This document shows positions 33,177-40,081 of a DNA stretch of 64,000 nucleotides, one piece after another. Position numbers and translations under genes: made by a program. The stretch's first letter is position 1; the number at the start of each line of letters is the position of its first letter. Below the pieces are notes generated by a model. It ran no database searches. It was not told the origin of the DNA and was given only the letters and a program-made list of their open reading frames with translations. The stretch is from 9FT-COMBO-48-23 sp964400675 (GTDB lineage Bacteria; Chloroflexota; Dehalococcoidia; GIF9; UBA5629), in contig CAYNVO010000004.1 in the NCBI GenBank assembly GCA_964400675.1, positions 62,001 through 126,000 on the forward strand, written 5' to 3'.

Positions 33177-33205
33177 TTGCACCGAATATGCGACTGTGCT
33201 AGGAT
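33177..33205 (+). promoter_or_regulatory. Sigma70-type promoter of the hydroxyacyl-CoA dehydrogenase gene
   Basis: TTGCAC (33177-33182), a 17-base spacer, and TAGGAT (33200-33205). An AAGGAGG ribosome-binding site follows at about 33229-33235, just before the ATG at 33240. Confidence 0.6.
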
Positions 33206-33239
33206 TTCATACACAAAATAGAACGAAAAGGAGGTTCAC

Positions 33240-34013
33240 ATGAAACTGGAGGACATCAAGACTGTTGGTGTTGTAGGTGGAGGAGTAATGGGAGGCGGGA
33301 TCTCTCAAGTATCGATACTTGCCGGTTACAAGGTTATCACTCGCGATTTAAATGAAGAGATTCTTGCCAAAACAAAAGACGGCATGGTCAACGGGCGGTT
33401 CGGATTCAAGGGCGCAGTTGAACGTGGGAAAATAACCCAGGAGCAAGTGGACAAGGCACTTGCTAACTTGACGCTGACTACAAAAGTGGAAGACCTTAAA
33501 GACGTGGATATACTTATCGAGGCAATTGGTGGAGGAGGTAGTGCGGAACTCGAGAACAAGGACCTTAAACTTAAGGTATTTAAGGAGCTGGACAATATCG
33601 TCAAGAAAGAGGCAATTTTTGCCAGCAATACCTCGTTTTTTACAATCCGTGATATAGCAGCTGTAACCAACCGTAAAGATAGATTCTGTGGCATGCACTT
33701 CTTTAGCCCGGTAAGTGTTATGAAGGTAGTAGAAGTCGTATGGACTCCTGAAGCTTCAAAAGAAATAATCGATACTGCGGTAGGATTTTGTCAAAAAGTC
33801 GGCAAAGTCCCGGTTCGTGTCAAAGACGTACCCGGCGATACCGGCTTCATAGGAAATCGCATCTATTTTGCTGCGGTGAGAGAAGCGCAGAAGGTACTTA
33901 AAGAGGGGATCGTAGAAAAGCCAGAAGATATCGATGCAGTCATGACTATGGGTTTCAACTGGCCCATAGGGCCCATGATGATGGGAGGCGGAGCTCGGTC
34001 TGGCTGGAAGTAA
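33240..34013 (+). CDS. 3-hydroxyacyl-CoA dehydrogenase, short form
   Basis: The 257-residue protein has the NAD-binding GGGVMGGGIS, SNTSFFTI, the catalytic histidine in GMHFFSPVSVMKVVEVV, and GFIGNRI. These are the features of 3-hydroxybutyryl/3-hydroxyacyl-CoA dehydrogenases. It stops soon after FNWPIGP, ending in GGGARSGWK. The usual C-terminal helical continuation of about 30-50 residues is absent. I could not find it in the other frames before the terminator, so it may be a naturally short clade or a C-terminal truncation. It has its own promoter and is followed by a strong terminator: a single-gene unit. Confidence 0.8.
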   Translation: MKLEDIKTVGVVGGGVMGGGISQVSILAGYKVITRDLNEEILAKTKDGMVNGRFGFKGAVERGKITQEQVDKALANLTLTTKVEDLKDVDILIEAIGGGGSAELENKDLKLKVFKELDNIVKKEAIFASNTSFFTIRDIAAVTNRKDRFCGMHFFSPVSVMKVVEVVWTPEASKEIIDTAVGFCQKVGKVPVRVKDVPGDTGFIGNRIYFAAVREAQKVLKEGIVEKPEDIDAVMTMGFNWPIGPMMMGGGARSGWK

Positions 34014-34057
34014 GCCAAATAAAAGCAGGGATATTGGCTAAATCTAAATCATAATTC

Positions 34058-34099
34058 AAAATAGAAAGCTGGGTATTTAAATGCCCAGCTTTCTATTTT
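34058..34099. terminator. Bidirectional rho-independent terminator
   Basis: Exact 16-base arms AAAATAGAAAGCTGGG (34058-34073) and its complement (34084-34099) enclose a 10-base loop. The A/T-rich outer ends give a U-tract on either strand. It separates the convergent dehydrogenase gene (plus) and the small zinc-ribbon gene (minus). Confidence 0.85.
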
Positions 34100-34128
34100 A
34101 GATTCTGTTTTTAGATTCTGTTAGGTAT

Positions 34129-34269
34129 TTAGCTCTTGCCGATGCGGAACATCTTGGTGCCGCACTTCGGGCAAGTGCCCTGTGTGGCTGGCTTACCATT
34201 CTTCATTTTGATGGCCTTCGGATTGCTCATTTCCCTTTTAGTGCGGCATTTCATACAGTACGCTTGCAT
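34129..34269 (-). CDS. DUF5679-like zinc-ribbon microprotein (46 aa)
   Basis: A 46-residue protein begins MQAYCMKCRTKREM and ends GTCPKCGTKMFRIGKS. The two CxxC pairs form a compact zinc ribbon. The pattern Y-C-x-K-C-R-x-K-x-E-M plus C-P-x-C-G-T-K is that of the DUF5679 family, found in many bacteria and archaea with no assigned function. AAAGGAGGT lies eight bases before the ATG. The bidirectional terminator follows its stop. Confidence 0.8.
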   Translation of the reverse strand: MQAYCMKCRTKREMSNPKAIKMKNGKPATQGTCPKCGTKMFRIGKS

Positions 34270-34358
34270 CTGTGTACCTCCTTTTATTATTTATGAACGA
34301 TAGAATATACCTAAAAGTTTATATTGTCAATAGAATTTCTGTGAATTGCAGCGGTATT

Positions 34359-35366
34359 TTAGCAAATTCGAGGCAAAAGTTCTCCGCTGAGCATGTCTAC
34401 GATGCGGGATGTTCCCAGCCGGGTTCTCATTATCACCTTGCCTTTATGCTCATCGGTAACCTCGCCGATAATTGAGGCTTCGGTACCGTAGCGATTACGT
34501 TTTATCTTCGCCAGAATTCTCCCGGCATCGCTCGGAGTCACTATAGCTACCAGCTTGCCTTCGTTGGCAACGTAGAGCGGGTCGAAGCCCAGAAGCTCGC
34601 AGGCAGCGCGTACTCCGTCATGCACCGGTATCTTTCCCTCTTCTATTCTTATGCCTACCTTAGATTGCCTGGCAAGTTCGTTAAGTGTGGTGGCTAAGCC
34701 GCCTCTAGTCGGGTCACGCATACAGTGGATTTGCGATGAGGCTCCCAGCATTTGTGATACCAGCTTGTTCAAGGGGGCACAGTCACTTTGAACGGGGACT
34801 GAGAATTTCAGCCCTTCGCGCTGGCTTATCACTGCGATGCCGTGGTCGCCGATTGCGCCGCTAAGTATGAGCTTGTCGCCCATCTTGGCGTTAGCTCCTG
34901 ATATATCTATGCCTTCAGGGACGATGCCTATACCGGAGGTGTTGATGAACAGCTTATCGGCGCTTCCCCGGTTCACCACCTTGGTATCGCCGGTAATTAC
35001 CTTCACCCCAGCTTCTTCAGCGGCGGCTTTTATTGATTTAATTACCCTGGCTAGTTCGCTAAGAGTCAAGCCTTCTTCTATTATGAATGATAGGCTCAGG
35101 TATAGAGGCGTGGCACCGCTCATGGCCAAATCGTTAATTGTGCCGCAGACAGCCAGCTTGCCGATATCGCCGCCGGGGAAGAAGATGGGACTGACCACGT
35201 AGCTATCGGTGGTGAAGGCAAGGCGGCCGCTGAAGTCTAAAACCGCCGAATCATCCAGCTTGGCAAGTAACGGATTAGCCAGAGATGGCAGGAAATTTTT
35301 TTCAATCAGCTCATGGCTGAGCCGGCTGCCGCTGCCGTGAGCCAGCAATATGGTTTCATCATTCAT
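34359..35366 (-). CDS. hypE: Hydrogenase maturation protein HypE
   Basis: The 335-residue HypE of the AIR-synthase/SelD superfamily has DDSAVLDF, FPGGDIGKLAVCGTINDLAMSGA, TGDTKVV and MRDPTRGGLATTLNE. It ends PRIC, the essential C-terminal cysteine that is carbamoylated and dehydrated to thiocyanate. This makes the CN ligands of the [NiFe] hydrogenase active site. It overlaps hypD by eight bases. Its presence implies a [NiFe] hydrogenase elsewhere, plausibly the partner of the MvhD/Hdr module. Confidence 0.95.
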   Translation of the reverse strand: MNDETILLAHGSGSRLSHELIEKNFLPSLANPLLAKLDDSAVLDFSGRLAFTTDSYVVSPIFFPGGDIGKLAVCGTINDLAMSGATPLYLSLSFIIEEGLTLSELARVIKSIKAAAEEAGVKVITGDTKVVNRGSADKLFINTSGIGIVPEGIDISGANAKMGDKLILSGAIGDHGIAVISQREGLKFSVPVQSDCAPLNKLVSQMLGASSQIHCMRDPTRGGLATTLNELARQSKVGIRIEEGKIPVHDGVRAACELLGFDPLYVANEGKLVAIVTPSDAGRILAKIKRNRYGTEASIIGEVTDEHKGKVIMRTRLGTSRIVDMLSGELLPRIC

Positions 35367-36450
35367 AGTCGGTTCCGTACTGATAATAAGCGGAGCAAGA
35401 ACCCTCTGAAGATACCATGCAGGGTCCTACCGGGTGCTCCGGCGTGCAGACCTTGCGGAATAATTTGCAGTCGTTAGGAGTCTTGACGCCGCGTAGTATA
35501 TCGCCGCAGATACAGCCCTTCGCCTCTCGAACTGGTTCCAGAGTTACAGAAAAGGCTTGCTCGGCATCAAAACGCTCAAATTTTTTCCTCAACTTTAACC
35601 CGCTGGCTGGAACCATGCCTATGCCCCGCCAATCGGCGCTGCCAATCTCGAAAACACTTTCCATCAGCTCTAATGCTGTTTTGTTGCCTTCAGGACTAAC
35701 TACTCGACGATATGCTATTTCAACCGTCGGCTTGCCGCTTTCGATTTGCTCTACAAGCATGGCTACGGACTGCAGAATGTCCAGTGATTCGAAGCCTGAG
35801 ACTACGCAGGCAACGCCGTAATCGCGGGGGATGAAATCGTAGGGACGGGAGCCGATTACAGCGCTGACATGCCCGGGGCAGACGATGCCGTCCAGCTTAA
35901 GTTCACCTAAATCGAGTAGTGCTTTCATTATTGGTGGGCATAGTTTGGAAAGGCAGAGAACATAAAAATTTCTAATTCCTTCGTTTTCAGCCTGAAGTAT
36001 GGAAGCGGCGATAGTTGGCGCTGTGGTCTCGAAGCCGATGCCGATAAAGATGACTGACTGTGTCGGATTGTCTCTGGCGATTTGAAGCGCATCCTGTGTG
36101 GAATATACGATGCGGATGTCGGCTTTGCCAGCTCTGGCATGTTGCAGGCTGGAATAGCTGCCGGGTACTTTCATCATATCGCCGAAGGTAGTTATGATGA
36201 CGTCAGGCAGATGAGCTAAAGCGATAGCCTTATCTATGTCGGCATTAGCCGTGACGCATACCGGACAGCCAGGGCCCGAGAGCATCTCAACGTTTGGAGG
36301 CAGGAGCTGGCGGATACCGTTCATCATGATAGAGACAGTATGTCCACCGCAGAACTCCATCAATCTGGTCGGTCTGGTAGATAGCTGCTTTATCCTGGAT
36401 ACCAGCTTTTTGGCCAATTCAACATCACGGTACTCGTCAATGAACTTCAT
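35359..36450 (-). CDS. hypD: Hydrogenase maturation protein HypD
   Basis: The 363-residue HypD has the conserved MEFCGGHT, GPGCPVCVT, GIGFETTAPT, LCLSKLCPP, CPGHVSAVIG and the C-terminal [4Fe-4S] cysteines in KGCICGDILRG and FRKVCTPEHPVGPCMVSSEGSC. It is the scaffold on which Fe(CN)2CO is assembled with HypC. Genes on both sides overlap (hypC by 14 bases, hypE by 8), so hypFCDE is one operon. Confidence 0.95.
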   Translation of the reverse strand: MKFIDEYRDVELAKKLVSRIKQLSTRPTRLMEFCGGHTVSIMMNGIRQLLPPNVEMLSGPGCPVCVTANADIDKAIALAHLPDVIITTFGDMMKVPGSYSSLQHARAGKADIRIVYSTQDALQIARDNPTQSVIFIGIGFETTAPTIAASILQAENEGIRNFYVLCLSKLCPPIMKALLDLGELKLDGIVCPGHVSAVIGSRPYDFIPRDYGVACVVSGFESLDILQSVAMLVEQIESGKPTVEIAYRRVVSPEGNKTALELMESVFEIGSADWRGIGMVPASGLKLRKKFERFDAEQAFSVTLEPVREAKGCICGDILRGVKTPNDCKLFRKVCTPEHPVGPCMVSSEGSCSAYYQYGTDYE

Positions 36451-36664
36451 CCAGGCTTGCCATCTCCTCCAGTATTTTCAAGGTCTCCTGGGCTTCGGCT
36501 TCGTTAATGACGTTTATTGCGTAGCCGGTATGGAGTAATACATAGTCACCCACCTTGACTTCAGGGGTGAGCATTATGCTGACGCGGCGCTTCACACCAC
36601 CGATTTCCACCTCGGCTTCACTTCCTTCTATTGAAACAACTTTTACTGGAACAGCTAGACACAT
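36437..36664 (-). CDS. hypC: Hydrogenase assembly chaperone HypC
   Basis: The 75-residue protein begins MCLAVPVKV; the N-terminal cysteine after Met is the iron-ligand cysteine of HypC. GDYVLLHTGYAI is the other family signature. I chose ATG 36664 because the MCLAVP start is invariant and AAAGGAAA precedes it; a longer frame to 36724 overlaps hypF. It shuttles the Fe(CN)2CO moiety between HypD and the hydrogenase large subunit. Confidence 0.95.
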   Translation of the reverse strand: MCLAVPVKVVSIEGSEAEVEIGGVKRRVSIMLTPEVKVGDYVLLHTGYAINVINEAEAQETLKILEEMASLDEVH

Positions 36665-36674
36665 GGTTTTCCTT

Positions 36675-38984
36675 TCATCTGTAATTGGCGATGATGGCTT
36701 GGCCCAGAGAAATGCCACCGTCATTACAGGGCACCTGCTTGTGGGTTAGCACAGCAAAGTCTGCAGCCTCAAGCAAAGGCACGATTTCTCTTAATAGCAA
36801 ACGATTCTGGAAGACTCCACCACTCAGGGCTACCTGGTTTATTCCTGTTCTCCCGGCTATTAACTGGCACATCTCGCATATCATTTGAGCTACTGTGTTG
36901 TGAAACCTGGCTGATATTGTAGCTTTAGACGCGCCTTGGCACAAATCATCGACTATCGCTGAAAGCAGCTCTTTGAGATGGATGATGTTTACCCCATCGG
37001 TATCGATTATGGAATATGGGTAGCTTTTGTTGCCGATTTTGTCGAGAGCATCATAGGCTGCCATCTCGAGCTCAATAGCCGCCTGACCTTCATAATCTAT
37101 CTCGCCCCTGATGCTTATCAAGGCTGATACGGCATCGAAGAGGCGTCCCATGCTCGAACACAATGGTGAGTTGAGACCGGTCTGAATCTGCCGATTGATA
37201 AGCTCGATTTCAACGGCATTGATTTGCTTTAGGAAAGCCAGTTTGTGGTTAATAGAGTTCTCTCCCAGTAGCTTGAGAAGATAACCTGCGGCGGTCCGGT
37301 ATGGTTTTTTTATTGCGGCAGTTCCACCGGGCAAAGGCAAGTACTCAAGATGTCCCATTCTCTGGAAACTCTTGTAATCAGCGACTAGAAATTCACCTCC
37401 CCAGATGCGCCCGTCGCTGCCATATCCCGTGCCGTCCAGAGCCACACCGATGACGGGAGAATCGACTGCGTTGTCAACCATACAGCTAACGATGTGGGCA
37501 TGATGGTGCTGAACGGGAACGAGACTGAGATGGCTGAACTGACTGCCTAGCTCTTGTGCATATTTGGTGGAAAGGTATTCTGGATGCAGGTCATAGGCAA
37601 TGGTTTCAGGCTCGATGCGAAAGAGCCTTTTATACAGAGCTAGTGTGTTTTCGAAGTGTTCCAATGTTTCCAGATTTTCCATGTCGCCGATGTGCTGGCT
37701 GATGAAGGCATAGTTGTCTTTGGTTAGACAAAAGGTGTTCTTCTCCTCGGCACCACAGCCGAGCACCTGTTTGGCTTTAAAATTCAGGTGAACAGGATAG
37801 GGGGCATAACTGCGCGCCCGCCGGGTAAGCTGAGCCATGCCTCGTTCTACGAAAGTCACGCTGTCATCATACCTGGCGTATATGTCGCGGTTGTGGACCA
37901 GGAAGCAGTCGGCAATACCTGATAGCCGCCTGATGGCTTCGTCATTATCTTTAGCGATCGGCTCTTCGCTGATATTGCCGCTGGTCATTACCAATGGCAG
38001 ACCTACCCCTCTGAGCAAGAGGTGATGCAATGGGGTGTAAGGTAGCATAAGTCCGAGGTATTTTAGATTGGGGGCTATTGTCTTAGTTACCGTGGAATCC
38101 GGTTTCCATGGCAATAGCACAATAGGGCTCTGCGGTGATTTGAGTAGCTTTTCCTCTGCCTCGGATACCAAGCAATGGCTTCTGGCTTCTTCTATGTCTG
38201 CCACCATTATGGCCAGGGGCTTGAACTCGCGCCTTTTTCTCTGGCGCAGCACTTTAACAACCTTCTCGTTAGTGGCGTCACAGGCCAGGAGAAAGCCGCC
38301 CAGACCTTTGATGGCCATGATTTTCCCGTCTTTAAGAAGCTGGCTGGCGGTAACAATGATGTCTGATGCTTCGATGTGATTTCCCTTGGAGTCAAGCAGT
38401 TCCAGCCTTGGCCCACATTTGGGGCAGGCGTTGGGCTGGGCGTGAAAACGGCGGTCGAATGGGTTGTCGTATTCTGCCTGACAATCTGGGCACATTATAA
38501 AAGAGCGCATGGTGGTTTTGGGGCGGTCATAAGGCACATCTTCTATTATGGTGAAGCGGGGTCCGCAATTGGTGCAGTTGGTGAATGGGTAATGATAGCG
38601 TCTGTCTTCGAGGCTGAAAATTTCCCTGAGGCAAGCCTGGCAGGTGGCGATATCAGGGGACACAGGCTGATACTTTCCTTCTTCGGCGATGCTGTGGCGG
38701 ATTTCAAAGCTTGTGTATTCTGCCGGAGGGTGATAGGTAACGGAGATGCTTTCTATGTGAGCCAGCGGAGGCGCGTTGTTTTGAAGCTCGGACAAGAAGC
38801 GCTTAATGTCTTTATTTTCACCCTGGACTTCGATTTTGACATCTTCGGAGGTGTTGCACACCCAGCCTTTCAGATTGTATTTGCTAGCTAGCTGGTAAAC
38901 GAAAGGCCTGAAGCCAACTCCTTGCACTACGCCGCGAGCGCTGATTTGCACCAATTCTAATGTGACAACTTTAGCCATGAGCAT
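36675..38984 (-). CDS. hypF: Carbamoyltransferase HypF
   Basis: The 769-residue HypF has the acylphosphatase domain (VQGVGFRPFVYQLA), two zinc-finger-like units (CQACLREIF...CTNCGPRFT; CPDCQAEYDN...CPKCGPRLE), the YrdC-like domain (KDGKIMAIKGLGGFLLACDA) and the C-terminal HypF/TsaD-like domain (VQHHHAHIVSCM, LDGTGYGSDG, SGGVFQNRLL). It transfers the carbamoyl group to HypE. It is first in the hypFCDE order, and its stop lies 10 bases before hypC. Confidence 0.95.
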   Translation of the reverse strand: MLMAKVVTLELVQISARGVVQGVGFRPFVYQLASKYNLKGWVCNTSEDVKIEVQGENKDIKRFLSELQNNAPPLAHIESISVTYHPPAEYTSFEIRHSIAEEGKYQPVSPDIATCQACLREIFSLEDRRYHYPFTNCTNCGPRFTIIEDVPYDRPKTTMRSFIMCPDCQAEYDNPFDRRFHAQPNACPKCGPRLELLDSKGNHIEASDIIVTASQLLKDGKIMAIKGLGGFLLACDATNEKVVKVLRQRKRREFKPLAIMVADIEEARSHCLVSEAEEKLLKSPQSPIVLLPWKPDSTVTKTIAPNLKYLGLMLPYTPLHHLLLRGVGLPLVMTSGNISEEPIAKDNDEAIRRLSGIADCFLVHNRDIYARYDDSVTFVERGMAQLTRRARSYAPYPVHLNFKAKQVLGCGAEEKNTFCLTKDNYAFISQHIGDMENLETLEHFENTLALYKRLFRIEPETIAYDLHPEYLSTKYAQELGSQFSHLSLVPVQHHHAHIVSCMVDNAVDSPVIGVALDGTGYGSDGRIWGGEFLVADYKSFQRMGHLEYLPLPGGTAAIKKPYRTAAGYLLKLLGENSINHKLAFLKQINAVEIELINRQIQTGLNSPLCSSMGRLFDAVSALISIRGEIDYEGQAAIELEMAAYDALDKIGNKSYPYSIIDTDGVNIIHLKELLSAIVDDLCQGASKATISARFHNTVAQMICEMCQLIAGRTGINQVALSGGVFQNRLLLREIVPLLEAADFAVLTHKQVPCNDGGISLGQAIIANYR

Positions 38985-39132
38985 ATGAATTTTACTTTAG
39001 ATAGGTGACTGGAGCAAATTTGAGCCATTTTTTCAGAGGTGGCTACACTTGCTTGACATGAGTGATATCTGGTGCTACGATAGCCTCGCTACACGAGGCA
39101 TAATAGACTATCATATGGGTAGCAAAGGTATA

Positions 39133-39435
39133 ATGGGCATCGCTATCATCGCTGACAGCATTTCCTGTATTACGAAAAAACAAGCTGAAGACTACGGGAT
39201 TAGCATAATCCCGGTCAATATACTGTTCAATGGTCAGATTTCTCGAGACGTTATAGACCTGAGTTCGGCTCAGACATATGAGTTTCTGGAAGAAGCCGAA
39301 AGGCTCAAGGAAAAAGTAGCCGCTGAATTCAATTGCGTTGAGAGTTTCATTACTGATTTAAGCCCTGTTATGGGTTATGCCACCGGGCGGGGGACACTCG
39401 CTCTGGCTTACTATAAGGAGGGCAGCTTTGCTTAA
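39133..39435 (+). CDS. Miniature DegV-like protein with a large internal deletion
   Basis: The 100-residue product joins the N-terminus of DegV/FakB fatty-acid-binding proteins (GIAIIADSISCITKKQAEDYGI, then IPVNILFNG) to their C-terminus (FITDLSPVMGYATGRGTLALAYY). About 170-180 residues of the usual 280, including most of the fatty-acid pocket, are missing, yet the frame is open. I start at ATG 39133 (AAAGG five bases upstream); the frame is open to 39049. The stop overlaps the TTG start of the PlsY-like gene. DegV/FakB delivers acyl chains for glycerolipid synthesis, so this pairing is functionally suggestive, but the deleted protein may be inactive. Confidence 0.6.
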   Translation: MGIAIIADSISCITKKQAEDYGISIIPVNILFNGQISRDVIDLSSAQTYEFLEEAERLKEKVAAEFNCVESFITDLSPVMGYATGRGTLALAYYKEGSFA

Positions 39436-40021
39436 TGAGGTCATAGCAGTAGTTCTGGGTTATCTGATAGGTTCCATTCCGTCAGCTTATATTATCGGGC
39501 GTTTAGTGGGCAAGATAGATTTGCGTCCGGAGGGCGATGGAAAGATAAGCGCAGCGGCTGTGCACAGGAAGCTGGGCGTTGTGCCGTTTGTAGTGGTTGT
39601 CATAATGGATGTGGGCGTGGGGGTGTTGTCTGTTTTGATTGCCAAAATGCTCACCGATGCTCCATTAGACGTATTTACCGATTCTCAATTAGTTGTATTG
39701 ATTGCTGGCTTTGCTGCGGTGGTTGGCCATAACTGGTCTGTCTTTTTGAAATTCAGAGGAGGGCTGGGTGCAACGACAATTTTTGGAGTGCTTGTTACCC
39801 TGGTGTGGTGGCAGTTTTTAGTAGTGGCGGCAGCAGCCTTCATTATATTCCTCATCATGAAAAGAAAGAAATCGGGGCTGATGACTGCAATTTTGATTGT
39901 TGCGTTATCTCTTCTTCTTTTTATCCAGAGAGCACCCCTGATTCTGGTAATATATCCTTTAATTCTGATTCTGCTTATGCTTCTAAAGCGTTTTCAGATA
40001 AGCAAGACAGGTTCCCGATGA
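39428..40021 (+). CDS. PlsY-like membrane protein (divergent glycerol-3-phosphate acyltransferase)
   Basis: The 197-residue polytopic protein has GYLIGSIPSAYIIGRLVGK at the N-terminus, motif 1 of PlsY acyl-phosphate:glycerol-3-phosphate acyltransferases, and GHNWSVFLKFRGGLGATT in place of motif 3 (GH-x-P-x-F-x-FKGGKG). Motif 2, normally a GSGNxGATN sequence, is replaced by GDGKISAAAVHRKLG. Activity is therefore uncertain. The start is TTG 39428: AGGAGG lies six bases before it and the signature helix begins right after. Coupled to the mini-DegV gene. plsX lies 3 kb away. Confidence 0.7.
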   Translation: MLNEVIAVVLGYLIGSIPSAYIIGRLVGKIDLRPEGDGKISAAAVHRKLGVVPFVVVVIMDVGVGVLSVLIAKMLTDAPLDVFTDSQLVVLIAGFAAVVGHNWSVFLKFRGGLGATTIFGVLVTLVWWQFLVVAAAAFIIFLIMKRKKSGLMTAILIVALSLLLFIQRAPLILVIYPLILILLMLLKRFQISKTGSR

Positions 40022-40081
40022 TTCCTGGCCGGGTATTTATTTAGATGCCAGGTATTCAGTTTTCAGTACCGCCGCTATATT

